Assembly (NCBI RefSeq): GCF_000243315.1 | Contig: NZ_JH597768.1 | Coordinates: 482,269 to 546,268 of the forward strand | DNA from: Metallosphaera yellowstonensis MK1 | Lineage (GTDB): Archaea > Thermoproteota > Thermoprotei_A > Sulfolobales > Sulfolobaceae | DNA: 64,000 bases | Reading direction: 5' to 3' | In this document: positions 49,165 through 58,542 of the stretch, one piece after another | Position numbering within the stretch: position 1 is the first letter of the stretch | Layout: every line of letters starts with the position of its first letter | Translations under genes and position numbers: made by a program | Notes under the pieces: model-generated | Seen by the model: only the letters and a program-made list of their open reading frames with translations | Told to the model about the DNA's origin: nothing | The model's database searches: none

Positions 49165-50070
49165 ATGGCCGATCCTAGGCTTCTTTACCTCAACGAGTCG
49201 TCACTAAAGTTCGGCGGATTTGAAAAGAGGAACTCTCCCTTCGCTGTCCTGGGAATTCCCATGGACATCACGAGCAGCTTCAGGCCCGGGAGCAGGTTTG
49301 CCCCTAGGAAGATCAGGGAAGTGTCCCAGTTCATCGAGTTCTATTCCCTCAGGACGGGCGTAGATGTGGGGGAGGTGGGTTTCGAGGATCTGGGAGACGT
49401 TGTGCTCCACCCTTCAGACGTTGAACAGAACGTGGAGAGAATAAGGGACGTGGTGAGTTACGCCTCTGAGAAGGGGAAGATAGTGGTGTCAATGGGAGGT
49501 GAGCACACCATCACCGTCGGAACAGTCCTGGGCACTAAGGCTGATTGCGTGGTCAGTTTTGATGCACACCTTGACTTAAGGGACGAGTACATGGGATACA
49601 AGTTCGATCACGCCTGCGTCATGCACAGACTGGCCGAAAGGGGTGTCAGGATAATGGAGGTCGGTAATAGGGCCGTGAGCAGGGAGGAAGTGGAGTACGC
49701 TAAGGAGTTCGGGGTACCGTTCATCACGTCCCACGAGGTGAACTTGATCGGAACTAGAGAGGTGGCCATGAAGGTGAAAAACTTCCTCAGGCCCTGCAAC
49801 AGGATATATATCACCTTTGATGTGGACTCCGTGGATCCAGCCTACGCTCCAGGTGTGGCCACACCGGAGCCAGAGGGTTTAACTCCCACTGTGGTACTCG
49901 ATGTTATCAACCTCATAGCCGACTCCAGGGTAGTGGGTTTCGACGTAGTTGAGATCTCCCCACCCTACGACCCCTCGGACATAACGTCAGTACTAGGAGC
50001 CAAACTCATAATGGAGACGACTTCCATCGTGAGCTCATCATTGAAAAAAGGGAAAGGTGAAGTCAGATAG
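49165..50070 (+). CDS. speB: Agmatinase-family ureohydrolase
   Basis: The 301-residue enzyme has all manganese ligands of the arginase/agmatinase family: [21 protein letters not shown], and [20 protein letters not shown], followed by EISPPYD. Length and the DxRDEY pattern favour agmatinase, acting in spermidine synthesis. The gene ends by overlapping rpoP on the other strand. Confidence 0.9.
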   Translation: MADPRLLYLNESSLKFGGFEKRNSPFAVLGIPMDITSSFRPGSRFAPRKIREVSQFIEFYSLRTGVDVGEVGFEDLGDVVLHPSDVEQNVERIRDVVSYASEKGKIVVSMGGEHTITVGTVLGTKADCVVSFDAHLDLRDEYMGYKFDHACVMHRLAERGVRIMEVGNRAVSREEVEYAKEFGVPFITSHEVNLIGTREVAMKVKNFLRPCNRIYITFDVDSVDPAYAPGVATPEPEGLTPTVVLDVINLIADSRVVGFDVVEISPPYDPSDITSVLGAKLIMETTSIVSSSLKKGKGEVR

Positions 50071-50212
50071 CCTTAACGACCTTAATTGTGGGCTTCCTCA
50101 CCATGTAAATTATGTTATAACCACAGTATGGGCACCTGACTCCAGGTAGCACTCTGAGCTTCTCATCGTCGAAAGTTCTCCAACATTTTCCGCACCTATA
50201 TATGTCTGGCAT
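50063..50212 (-). CDS. rpoP: RNA polymerase subunit P (Rpo12)
   Basis: A 49-residue protein, [20 protein letters not shown] to [17 protein letters not shown], has the four zinc cysteines and the C-terminal [11 protein letters not shown] of archaeal Rpo12. It is too short for a typical ORF cut-off. It overlaps the 3' end of speB by 8 bases. It completes, with RpoA2, Rpo13, RpoE1 and Spt4, the transcription genes found here. Confidence 0.95.
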   Translation of the reverse strand: MPDIYRCGKCWRTFDDEKLRVLPGVRCPYCGYNIIYMVRKPTIKVVKAI

Positions 50213-50302
50213 AGTGTACTCCACTGCCTTAAACTATGAGGTTTTAAAGCTAACTGGGATAGAAAAGCTCAAAAAGGTCTAATCACAGTATGATGTTACA
50301 AA

Positions 50303-50605
50303 ATGGCAGACAATTTGTGTGGAGGACTTCCACCTGAAATATGTGAGCAATTAAATAAGGAAGAACAATTCATTAAGATAAAACTCGAGAAGAGAAGGTA
50401 CGGCAAGGAGGTTACCGTTATAGAGGGAGTGAGTACTGATGAGCTAGAGCTCAAGAAGATAGCATCTGAGCTGAAGTCCAAGTTAGCTGCGGGAGGAACT
50501 GTGAAGAACGGCAGAATTGAGATCCAGGGAGATCACAGGGACAAGGCTAGAGACCTCTTGGTGAAGCTAGGCTTCCCAGAGTCTAACATAATGGTGATAG
50601 AATAA
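50303..50605 (+). CDS. eif1: Translation initiation factor aIF1 (SUI1)
   Basis: The 100-residue SUI1 protein contains [19 protein letters not shown] and the [20 protein letters not shown] signature, which monitors start-codon choice on the small subunit. Upstream CCACTGCCTTAAAC may hold its TATA box. It is convergent with tfb (15 bases between stops). Confidence 0.95.
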   Translation: MADNLCGGLPPEICEQLNKEEQFIKIKLEKRRYGKEVTVIEGVSTDELELKKIASELKSKLAAGGTVKNGRIEIQGDHRDKARDLLVKLGFPESNIMVIE

Positions 50606-50620
50606 AAACAAGAAAAACTT

Positions 50621-51544
50621 TTACTGGTTTTGTATTTCTATCTTTAATTCTTGTATAAGTTCCTTATACCTGTTCCTCACAGTGACTTCGGTGACTCCGG
50701 CAACCTGGGCTATCTCCTTCTGTGTTCTCCTCTCCTCGTTCAGGAGGGCAGCAATGTATATTGCAGCTGCGGCGAGACCTGCGGGGTCCTTACCTGCGGT
50801 CAATCCGACGTTCTTGGCCTTCTCCAATATCTCAGCAGCCAACTTCATGGAGGCACCGCTCAGACCCAGGAGAGAGCCTATCCTGGTCACGTAGTCCTTT
50901 GGATCGCTCACTGGAACGTCGACGTTGAGTTCCCTCAATAAAAGCCTGTAACACCTGGCTACCTCCTTCCTGTTGGCCTTCGTGTATTGAGCTATTTCAT
51001 CCAAAGTCCTGGCGATCTTCATCCTCCTACAGGAGGCGTAAATCGCTGCAGCTACCACACTCTCTATTGACCTACCCCTGACTAGTCCCTTCTCCACCGC
51101 CTTCCTATAGATGAGCGCTCCCTCGTCCTTCACGGACTTGGGAAGACCTAAGAGGTTTCCTATCCTCTCCAACTCATTCATGGCCTGGGCCAAGTTCCTA
51201 TCTATTGAGCTCTGAATTCTTGCCCTGATCTGCCACTTCCTCCACCTTAGGACCTCCAACCTCCTCTTCGGATCCAAGTTCCTCCCTATGGCATCCTTGT
51301 CCTTCCAGTCGATCAGGGTGGACAGACCCCTGTCGTGAATGGTCTGGTTAAGGGGACCGCCAACTCTACTCCTCTTCTCCTTCTCCTCTGGCGTGAAGGC
51401 CCTCCACTCGGGTCCCTGATCTACTATTCTCTCCTCTATGACCTCTCCAGTCTCAGAACAGATGTATTCCCCCCTATCTGCATCGAAGATAATTTTATCT
51501 GGGGGACATTGTGTATTCTCGTGAGAAGTTTCCTTTTCCATCAT
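50621..51544 (-). CDS. tfb1: Transcription initiation factor TFB
   Basis: The protein (about 307 residues) has two cyclin folds ([20 protein letters not shown] and [20 protein letters not shown]) and a B-finger/linker ([20 protein letters not shown]). The zinc ribbon [20 protein letters not shown] keeps only two of four cysteines, as in the main TFB of Sulfolobus. ATG 51544 is chosen because a TATA-like TTATATATC sits some 25-30 bases upstream. A TTG start at 51553 would be too close to it. Confidence 0.96.
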   Translation of the reverse strand: MMEKETSHENTQCPPDKIIFDADRGEYICSETGEVIEERIVDQGPEWRAFTPEEKEKRSRVGGPLNQTIHDRGLSTLIDWKDKDAIGRNLDPKRRLEVLRWRKWQIRARIQSSIDRNLAQAMNELERIGNLLGLPKSVKDEGALIYRKAVEKGLVRGRSIESVVAAAIYASCRRMKIARTLDEIAQYTKANRKEVARCYRLLLRELNVDVPVSDPKDYVTRIGSLLGLSGASMKLAAEILEKAKNVGLTAGKDPAGLAAAAIYIAALLNEERRTQKEIAQVAGVTEVTVRNRYKELIQELKIEIQNQ

Positions 51545-51599
51545 GACCACCAAGATTTAAAAGGGCAGATATATAAGAACAATTAAATCTTTTGCTCTT

Positions 51600-52068
51600 A
51601 GAGTTTATAAATCTTTCGATAATGTCTTTGCTGTTGAAAAGTTGAATAAGCAAGAGATGTTTGAGGATGCTGATGACAAGCTGTCTAAGAAGATTTCAAG
51701 GACTGTGTGGAGGACTGTTCATCGCGTTCTAAAATATAAGGCTCCCATTTATGGTTCCTTCGTGAAGGAGGTGAACCCTCACCTCACATCCAAGTCCTGC
51801 CCCAGATGTGGATGGGTTTCCCGAAAGGTCGGCAGGACTTTCAGGTGTGAGAGGTTGTGGGTTCACCCTAGATAGGCAATTGAACGCATCCCTCAACATC
51901 TTCCTCAAGATGTGCGGGTTCCCCCACCTCTTTCTCACTCCCACCGGGAGTAGGTGGGTTGGGGTTACTCCGTTAAGGGGGCGGAGGGGTATGAGTGGGG
52001 TAATGCCCCGTGACCCCGGTGAAGCCCAACGGCTGAGGATTGATATTAAATATTATGAAATCCTATGA
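51600..52068 (+). pseudogene. tnpB: TnpB nuclease remnant (copy 3)
   Basis: The fragment begins at VFAVEKLNKQEMF, keeping only the RuvC-II Glu and what follows. The zinc ribbon reads CPRCGWVSRKVGRTFRCER, without the 4-base deletion of the other copies, but an extra T near 51855 shifts frame after it. The other frame then gives LDRQLNASLNIFLKMCGF and runs to 52068. This copy is the most diverged of the three and lacks its N-terminal half. Confidence 0.85.
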
Positions 52069-52081
52069 AGCCCAAACCCCT
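51900..52081 (+). ncRNA. Guide-RNA (omega/reRNA)-like right end, copy 3
   Basis: The segment keeps the block GGTTACTCCGTTAAGGGGGC, an alternative inner hairpin (GGGGTAATGCCCCG) and the terminus GAAGCCCAAACCCCT at 52081. The next bases (CGTAATCATCTCC) would be the guide. Changes relative to copies 1 and 2 fall partly in paired positions, but covariation was not tested. Confidence 0.5.
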
Positions 52082-52206
52082 CGTAATCATCTCCGCCTTT
52101 ACCTCAAGGCCTCGACGAGTGCCCACCATTCCTCCCCTGGTCACACCGAAGGCCCTATCGTGAGATTCTAAAAAGTTTACGCTCCCCAACCTTTGAACTC
52201 CCACCT

Positions 52207-53154
52207 TTAGAGTTCCACAAATCCCGCAACCCTGGGCTTGCCAAGCTTACTGTTCACGTTCAGTACAGTCAGTCGGGGTGCGAGAGGTAGAGGGGAGCCG
52301 AGGGCTATCTTGGCTCTGTCCCCGTCCAACTTCAACGTCCCCGTGATCGAGACCCCGTAAGCTACGAAGTGGAGTTGTCCCTCGCCTACCTGGGCCCACG
52401 GAAATAGGGTAGCTCTTCCCTCGAATTCCTTCTGCACCCTCAAGCCTGATTTAGTGAGCAGGTAGGAGTCCTTGACCTCATCTTCCTTTACGTTCCTGAG
52501 GGCCAGCCCGACCCTGACACCAGGTCCCACAGCTTCCTGATCCTCGTCCAATACCTGGATACTCTTGACCTCCACCTCCTTCATGGAGGGAAGTAGGGTC
52601 AGTTTGTCGTGGACTTTGACCTGGGTCAGTGAGAATCCGGTTACCACGACTCCAACACCTTTAACCACGAAACTCCTGTCTACGTAAACTACCCCACGAT
52701 CTTCCGTCCTTCCCTCCCACTCCTCCAACTGTTGCAGGACTTCGGCCCTCTCCAACACTGTTCCCTTGAATAACTTCCGAATCCTGTCCTCGGGTAAGGT
52801 TGAGACTACCTTTACAGGGACGTTGAGCGAGGTAGCTAGGAGGGCCAATTCCCCCTCAGTCCACGTAGGACTCTCGCCCACATGGATCACCAAGTCAGAG
52901 GAGAGGCTTGCAGCCTCGACGGCCTCTAAGACCTTCTCTGGATACTCCGACGGTACTAGGACAGACCTAATGTAGTCCCCGTTCCTCCTGTAGAATATCT
53001 TAACCTTAGCGTCTTCGTGGAGTTTCCCTAACCTTTCAGCCAGAGACCTGACGCTACCCTTATTTGAAGAGATAACGCTAACGATACTTCCGTAGTACAC
53101 CTGAGACACCGTTATTAGCCCAAACTCCTCAGAGTAAAATATGAGATTAACCAT
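52207..53154 (-). CDS. SelB/EF-Tu-like protein without a GTPase site
   Basis: From ATG 53154 the protein has 315 residues. The C-terminal two-thirds are EF-Tu domain 2/3-like barrels (DRSFVVKGVGVVVTGFSLTQ, VHDKLTLLP, VGPGVRVGLALRNV), as in SelB. The N-terminal domain keeps the fold pattern but has YYGSIVSVISSNKGS in place of GxxxxGKS/T and no NKxD. It should not bind GTP normally. The longer frame from 53265 would overlap the opposite gene and adds no similarity. It may serve as a structural translation or tRNA-binding factor. Confidence 0.78.
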   Translation of the reverse strand: MVNLIFYSEEFGLITVSQVYYGSIVSVISSNKGSVRSLAERLGKLHEDAKVKIFYRRNGDYIRSVLVPSEYPEKVLEAVEAASLSSDLVIHVGESPTWTEGELALLATSLNVPVKVVSTLPEDRIRKLFKGTVLERAEVLQQLEEWEGRTEDRGVVYVDRSFVVKGVGVVVTGFSLTQVKVHDKLTLLPSMKEVEVKSIQVLDEDQEAVGPGVRVGLALRNVKEDEVKDSYLLTKSGLRVQKEFEGRATLFPWAQVGEGQLHFVAYGVSITGTLKLDGDRAKIALGSPLPLAPRLTVLNVNSKLGKPRVAGFVEL

Positions 53155-53398
53155 CGTAGGTTTGGTGCTCATATTCGTGGGCTTTGGTCTACTCTTCGCG
53201 AGCACCGTCAGCGTCCCTACAAACTCTACGGTCGGAGGAGTAGTACTGATAGGCCCAGTGCCCATAGTATTTGGAAGAGGTTATACTGGGACACTACTAC
53301 CGTTCATGCTCATAGGTTTGGCGTTCACCGTGATAGCGTTGCTTTTCTTCCTAGTGTCAATCTTGGCCTTCAGGGGTTCGGCGAGGAGGACAGATTAA
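53141..53398 (+). CDS. Small membrane protein (DUF131)
   Basis: The 85-residue protein has two membrane segments (IVGLVLIFVGFGLLFAS and LLPFMLIGLAFTVIALLFFLVSILA) around a glycine-rich extracytoplasmic loop with VVLIGPVPIVFGRG, the DUF131 pattern. Many archaea carry it and its function is unknown. Its start overlaps the divergent SelB-like gene by 14 bases. Confidence 0.82.
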   Translation: MRLTIVGLVLIFVGFGLLFASTVSVPTNSTVGGVVLIGPVPIVFGRGYTGTLLPFMLIGLAFTVIALLFFLVSILAFRGSARRTD

Positions 53399-53430
53399 CC
53401 TTTAAAATAGGCTGTGAGGATAACTAACTT

Positions 53431-53503
<73 letters not shown>

Positions 53504-53700
53504 CCTTTTTAATGGGCAACTCCTTAGAGCAGTTGAACGGAGTTAGAATAATGAACGGTACTAGTATGCATTCTAAAAGCACTGAAAATTTGCAAACGAA
53601 GTTCTAGTGGCACTTACGGGAAAATCCCCTGGTTTGAGAGTTGAATCCTTTTTCATGTTAATAGAAATTTTTATTTTATTTTTTATAAAAACTTCATTGG
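53504..53700. other. Intergenic DNA, promoter-like A/T tract at its end
   Basis: No ORF or RNA is recognised. The last part (53668-53691) is a long T/A tract ending TTTTTTATAAAAAC, a good archaeal TATA candidate about 25 bases before the repeated RNA-like element. Confidence 0.45.
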
Positions 53701-53892
53701 TAAAGGATGACCTCTCACACCATGTAAGCTCTGCCCAAAAGGAAGTGATGGTAGGGACGTGAGCCCCGTGCCGTTGGGCTCCAAGGAGTGACCCGCCTGC
53801 CGTAATTTGAAGGTGGTTGAGGGTTTAAGTCCCACACTTGATCATGATTGAAGATAAAATGAGCGAAATGAAAGTGTAGGGACAAACGGAAC
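53701..53892 (+). ncRNA. Repeated structured RNA-like element, copy 2
   Basis: This is the plus-strand copy of the element at 6785-6988. The hairpin GAGCCC-CGTGCCGTT-GGGCTC (about 53761-53781) is identical to copy 1. The distal stem persists with one bulge (GTCCC-ACACTT with AAGTGTAGGGAC). Loops and spacers differ by small indels, which is the pattern of an RNA rather than a protein gene. A TATA-like box lies at 53683-53692. It follows tRNA-Gln and precedes the convergent end of the ABC transporter operon. Confidence 0.6.
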
Positions 53893-53927
53893 AAAAACCC
53901 AAGTGTCAGGAACGTGGAAACCTACAG

Positions 53928-55181
53928 TTACCTGTAAAGTAGGCAGGACACTGACCTCCTCTCACTTTCCTTGTAAAGCTTCGGTTCCTGGAAGGCGTGT
54001 ATAATCAGCAACGAGTCCTCGGTCACTTCCTTCACGGCTGTGAGTGACCTTATGTTCTCCCTCTCCACCTCCAACACCTTCTTTATGCTCTCCGGGTTAG
54101 CCCCTTCCACCTTTACTTTGTCCTGAAGGGGTATGACCTTAACGTTATCCCCGAACACGTTGTAGTACTTTCCCTGTACTAGGTAGTTGATGTCCTCTGC
54201 CACCTCCTCAGCTGTCCATCCGCACTCGTGAAAAGCCATGGGACATCTAGGGTGGAACACGCATCCTCTGGGAGGAGATAGTAAGTTCGGTGGGTCGCCC
54301 TTCAACACTATCCTCTTCCGGGCCTCCCCAGGTCTCGGTCTAGGGACGGAGGAGATGAGGGCCATGGTATAGGGATGTTTGGGTCGGGTCAACACGTCGT
54401 CCTTGTCCCCTATCTCCATGAGCCTACCGGAATACATGACTGCCACTCTATCGGCCATGTAACTCACCACCGCTATGTTGTGGGTTATCAGCACCATGGT
54501 GATGTTCTTCCTTCTCCTGAACTCCTTTAGGAGGTTCAGGATCTGGGCCTGGACAGATACGTCCAGGGCGCTGGTAGGTTCGTCCAGTATGACCAACTCT
54601 GGGTCGGTGCTCAGGGCTCTAGCTATTGCTACCCTCTGTCTCTGTCCTCCAGAAAGCTCGTGCGGGTATCTATTACCGAACGCCCTAGGGAGCCCAACTT
54701 CCTCCAGTAAATCCAGGGCCTTCTTCCTCGCCTCCTCTCCTCTAAGGTAACCGGTGGATATCATGGGCTCCATGATGACGTCCAATATCCTGAACCTCGG
54801 ATCGAGGGAGGAGTAAGGGTCTTGGAATACCATACTCATCCTGGTCCTCAACTTCCTCAGTTCAGACCCCTTCTTCCTGAGGAGGCTGTACTTCCTGCTT
54901 ATCATCTCAGCACTCTCCTTATCTCCTGACTCTAAAGCCTCTCGGTACTTCACCATCTCCTCCTCCGGGGCATCGAAGAGGATCTCCCCACCTGTAGGTT
55001 CAAGCAACCTTATGAGCATCCTACCCAAGGTGGACTTCCCCGACCCGCTCTCTCCCACCACTCCGACGACCTCTCCCCTCCTCACGGTGAGGGTAACGTT
55101 GTCCACCGCCTTGAGGTACTGAGTGCCCACCACTCCGCCCCTCACTGGGAAATACTTCTTGAGGTTGAATGCACCTATCAC
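53928..55181 (-). CDS. dppF: Oligopeptide ABC transporter ATPase (DppF/OppF)
   Basis: The 417-residue ATPase has Walker A GESGSGKST, signature LSGGQRQRVAIARAL and Walker B LVILDEPTSALD. The C-terminal oligopeptide-family cysteine motif is GCVFHPRCPMAFHECG. Between Walker A and the Q-loop (FQDPYSSLDP) is an extra acidic helix of about 45 residues. It is the last gene of the operon, overlapping dppD by 4 bases. The extreme C-terminus (SVSCLLYR) looks like a read-through tail. Confidence 0.93.
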   Translation of the reverse strand: MIGAFNLKKYFPVRGGVVGTQYLKAVDNVTLTVRRGEVVGVVGESGSGKSTLGRMLIRLLEPTGGEILFDAPEEEMVKYREALESGDKESAEMISRKYSLLRKKGSELRKLRTRMSMVFQDPYSSLDPRFRILDVIMEPMISTGYLRGEEARKKALDLLEEVGLPRAFGNRYPHELSGGQRQRVAIARALSTDPELVILDEPTSALDVSVQAQILNLLKEFRRRKNITMVLITHNIAVVSYMADRVAVMYSGRLMEIGDKDDVLTRPKHPYTMALISSVPRPRPGEARKRIVLKGDPPNLLSPPRGCVFHPRCPMAFHECGWTAEEVAEDINYLVQGKYYNVFGDNVKVIPLQDKVKVEGANPESIKKVLEVERENIRSLTAVKEVTEDSLLIIHAFQEPKLYKESERRSVSCLLYR

Positions 55182-56536
55182 TTCCTCTCACCCACTAGGA
55201 AGCAGGCCACCTTATGACCTTCGCTTACCTCTACCATGGGGGGTTCCATCTCCTTACACTTGGGCATTACGAAGGGGCACCTGTTGGAGAAACTGCAACC
55301 CTTGGGAGGACTCCTCATGTCAGGTACGGAACCTGGGATGGCCTTGAGTTCAGTCTTGTCCATAGTCGGTATGGCGTCCATGAGCATCTTGGTGTACGGA
55401 TGTTGCGGTTCCTCGAATATCACCTTCACAGGGCCCACTTCGGCTATCTTCCCAGCGTACATTATCGCTATCCTGTCTGAGACCTCAGCCAGGACTGAGA
55501 GGTCGTGGGAGATGAAGATGAAGGACCTGTTGGAGCTGGCCTTCAGGGAACTCACCAACTCCAATATCTGAGCCTGAATCGTTACGTCTAGGGCACTGGT
55601 GGGCTCGTCCATTATCACTATCTCTGGGTTATTGACTATGGCTATCCCTATCACGACCCTCTGTCTCATACCCCCCGAGAGCTCGTGCGGATACATCCTG
55701 ACTACCTTTTCGGGATGAGGGATACCCAGGTAGGTGAGGATCTCAACTGCCAGCCTGTAGCCCTCCTTTATCAGTGCATCCTTGGCAAGTCTACCTAGGA
55801 CGGGTACCCTCTGCAGACCCCTGAGGTAGATGGAGATGCCCAACCTGTCCTTGGAGTCGAGCTTGTGCTTATCCAGGGAGAGGATGAGCTTCTCCTTCTT
55901 AGCCTCATGTATGTCCTGTCTCCTCCAGATGGACAGGATCTGCTCCTCTAATCCCCTGAGGTTCCTCTTCTCCACCTCCTCAATTAATGCCTCCTCTCCC
56001 TTAGTCTTCAGCGTCGTCATCAGGTCTCTCAGGTCAGCTTGAGTGCACCTGTTCCTGCTTATGGCCCTCCTCACCAACCTCATGGGATCGTGATAATACA
56101 CGGCCTCAGCTATCTGGTAGCCTACCTGGAGGACCGGGTTGAGGGAGGTCAGAGGTTCTTGGAAGACCATGGCTAGGGCCCTCCCCCTCACCTCCCTGAG
56201 TTCCTTGTTGAGTCTCTTGATCAACTTCTCGTTCTTCCTGGGATCGAACTTAACGTCCCTAGATCCGTAATCTCTCAACATCTTCAAAACGTCTTTGCTC
56301 CCGTCCAACAGGACCTCTCCACTCTCCACTCTGGCGTTCCTTGGTAAGAGCCCCATTATCGCCAACCCTAAGGTGGACTTCCCCGACCCGCTCTCTCCAG
56401 CGAGCCCCAGAACTTCTCCCTTGTAAAGCTCCAGGTCCACCCCCCGAAGGGCCTTGAAGACCCCCCTCCTGGTGTGAAAACTGACCCTGAGGTCCTTGAT
56501 CTCGAGTACCTTAGCTCTCTCCTTCACTCTCTCCAT
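55178..56536 (-). CDS. dppD: Oligopeptide ABC transporter ATPase (DppD/OppD), with insert
   Basis: From ATG 56536 (TAATG overlap with dppC) the protein has 452 residues. Walker A is GESGSGKSTLG, the Q-loop FQEPLTSLNP, the signature LSGGMRQRVVIG and Walker B IVIMDEPTSALD, followed by the peptide-family CSFSNRCPFVMPKC motif. About 110 charged, helical residues are inserted after the Q-loop (from YYHDPMRLVRRAISRN to LAKDALIKEG), making it much longer than the normal 320-340. A longer frame from 56641 lies inside dppC and is rejected. Confidence 0.93.
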   Translation of the reverse strand: MERVKERAKVLEIKDLRVSFHTRRGVFKALRGVDLELYKGEVLGLAGESGSGKSTLGLAIMGLLPRNARVESGEVLLDGSKDVLKMLRDYGSRDVKFDPRKNEKLIKRLNKELREVRGRALAMVFQEPLTSLNPVLQVGYQIAEAVYYHDPMRLVRRAISRNRCTQADLRDLMTTLKTKGEEALIEEVEKRNLRGLEEQILSIWRRQDIHEAKKEKLILSLDKHKLDSKDRLGISIYLRGLQRVPVLGRLAKDALIKEGYRLAVEILTYLGIPHPEKVVRMYPHELSGGMRQRVVIGIAIVNNPEIVIMDEPTSALDVTIQAQILELVSSLKASSNRSFIFISHDLSVLAEVSDRIAIMYAGKIAEVGPVKVIFEEPQHPYTKMLMDAIPTMDKTELKAIPGSVPDMRSPPKGCSFSNRCPFVMPKCKEMEPPMVEVSEGHKVACFLVGERK

Positions 56537-57432
56537 TAGCTTCTCCTCCTCGGATCTATCACGTCCCTCAGTCCGTCTCCCATGAGGTTCACGGACAGTG
56601 CAAATAAGGTTATAGCCAATCCAGGAAAGATCACGGTCCAAGGGGCTGACTGGACGTAGTTCAGTCCCAGGCTCGCCAGGTATCCCAGCTCAGGTGTGTT
56701 GGCGTTGGGAATGAAGCCAATGAAGGCCAACGTGGCGAAGACCCCGACGACGGAACCCAGGTCCAGGGATATCTGAACCACCACTGGAGGTAGGGTATTG
56801 GGCAGTATGTGTTTGAACATGATCCTCACCATGCTGGCCCCGGCCGCTTTTGCCGCCTCAACGAAAACGCTCTCCTTAATGCTAAGAGTCAGGCTCCTGG
56901 TGTACCTGGCGTATATGGGCCACCACACTATGATCAGGGCTATAACCATGCTGGTGAAACTCCTCCCTAAGGCGAAACCCACGGCTATGGCGAGGACTAG
57001 GTAAGGGACGCTGAAGAAGATGTCGGTGAACCTCATCAACAACTCGTCGAGGTATCCTCCGACGTAAGCTGCCAGTATGCCCACCACCGCCCCTATCACT
57101 GCACCCCCCACCACGATCAGCATGGAGTACCCCAAGTCCACCCTGATGGCCTCGAGGATGGCCTGAAGGAGGTTGATACCAGGGTAGGTCGTCCCCAGAG
57201 GGTATTGGGATGACGGAGGTTGGGGTACTGGATTCACGAAGTTATAGGTGAATTGGTTCGGATTAGTCACTCCCAACAACCTGGGATCAAACTGCATTAT
57301 GAGTGCATCCACGACGTATGCCAGGAATATTACCATACCTGCCACAGCGGTCCTGTTGGAAAAGAAGACCTTCAGTGAGAGGATGAGGTTCGAGTACTTT
57401 CCTTCCTCGGTTCTCTCTTCCATTCTCTTCAC
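56536..57432 (-). CDS. dppC: Oligopeptide ABC transporter permease (DppC)
   Basis: The 298-residue permease has six membrane segments and the EAAKAAGASMVRIMFKHILP coupling loop that docks to the ATPases. The N-terminal extension and large loop (DPRLLGVTNPNQFTYNFVNP) fit DppC/OppC. One base separates it from dppB. Confidence 0.94.
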   Translation of the reverse strand: MKRMEERTEEGKYSNLILSLKVFFSNRTAVAGMVIFLAYVVDALIMQFDPRLLGVTNPNQFTYNFVNPVPQPPSSQYPLGTTYPGINLLQAILEAIRVDLGYSMLIVVGGAVIGAVVGILAAYVGGYLDELLMRFTDIFFSVPYLVLAIAVGFALGRSFTSMVIALIIVWWPIYARYTRSLTLSIKESVFVEAAKAAGASMVRIMFKHILPNTLPPVVVQISLDLGSVVGVFATLAFIGFIPNANTPELGYLASLGLNYVQSAPWTVIFPGLAITLFALSVNLMGDGLRDVIDPRRRS

Positions 57433-57433
57433 C

Positions 57434-58498
57434 TCAATACCTTATCCTGGGATCCACGACCGCGTATACCAGGTCTAGGATCAAAGTCGTCAGGACAAGG
57501 ACTATTCCGAACAGGAGGGTGGAGGCCATGATCCCACCTATGTCGTTGTTCAGTAACGCCTGGGTCGTCCAGTAGCCTATCCCTGGAAAGTCAAAGACTG
57601 ACTCCACCACTACGACTCCTCCCAACAGACCAGCTACCGTGTAACCGAACGAAGTGACCACTGGAAGCATGGCGTTTCTTCTAGCGTGGAGGTTATTTAC
57701 CACCCTCTCCGGTACACCCTTAGCCCTGGCCAGCCTTATGTAGTCCTGCTCCAACACCTCGAGCATGCTCGCCCTCAATATCCTTATTATCCCGGCCATC
57801 ACAGCCAGGGCGAGGGTCAGGGAAGGCATTATGAGGTGGAGGAAGGCGTTCCAGGCTACAGCGTAGTCCCCGTGCAGTATGGCGTCAATGAGGAGTACGT
57901 GGGTAGGGTAAGAGATTCCGTCCCTGAACCAGCTCAACCCAGCTACCATCTGTGGGCTGACCTCCCCACTGAAGGGGAGCACGTTGAGGTACACCCCGAG
58001 GAGCAGGATTAAGGCTATGGCTATCAGGTAGATGGGCATGGAGTAGAGAGTGAAGGAGAAAACCCTTATTCCCTGGTCCGCCGGAGAGTCCCTGTTTACG
58101 GCAGAGAACACCCCCAACGGGATCCCTATGAGCCAGATCAGCAGGGCTGCAAACAGGGACAGGACGACAGTGTTGGGAAGGAACAGCGTTATGGCAGTCG
58201 TCACAGGCCCACTGTAGATGGGGGTGTTAGTGTACCCTAGGTTTCCGGTCAATACCTGGCCCAACCAGTAGAAGTACTGGACGTACACGGGTTGATCCAG
58301 GTGGAACTCCTGTGTCAACCTCTGAATCTCCAATTCCCTGGCCTGACCGGTGAGTCTCGGATTTATGTACTCGGCGAGAATGAGGTTATTCCCTTGGATA
58401 TGAACGAGGACGAACACTAGGAGGGTCAAACCTATGAGAGTAGGAATGAGTATCAATATCCTTCTAAGGACGTAGACCCATAACTTAATGCTAATCAC
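57434..58498 (-). CDS. dppB: Oligopeptide ABC transporter permease (DppB)
   Basis: The 354-residue permease starts YVLRRILILIPTLIGLTLLV, the standard DppB first segment, and ends with the coupling loop DYIRLARAKGVPERVVNNLH followed by VVVESVFDFPGIG. It pairs with DppC to form the channel. Confidence 0.94.
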   Translation of the reverse strand: MISIKLWVYVLRRILILIPTLIGLTLLVFVLVHIQGNNLILAEYINPRLTGQARELEIQRLTQEFHLDQPVYVQYFYWLGQVLTGNLGYTNTPIYSGPVTTAITLFLPNTVVLSLFAALLIWLIGIPLGVFSAVNRDSPADQGIRVFSFTLYSMPIYLIAIALILLLGVYLNVLPFSGEVSPQMVAGLSWFRDGISYPTHVLLIDAILHGDYAVAWNAFLHLIMPSLTLALAVMAGIIRILRASMLEVLEQDYIRLARAKGVPERVVNNLHARRNAMLPVVTSFGYTVAGLLGGVVVVESVFDFPGIGYWTTQALLNNDIGGIMASTLLFGIVLVLTTLILDLVYAVVDPRIRY

Positions 58499-58542
58499 CC
58501 CACTCTAAATTTAGAATATTTTATATAAAGAACATAAAAAAC

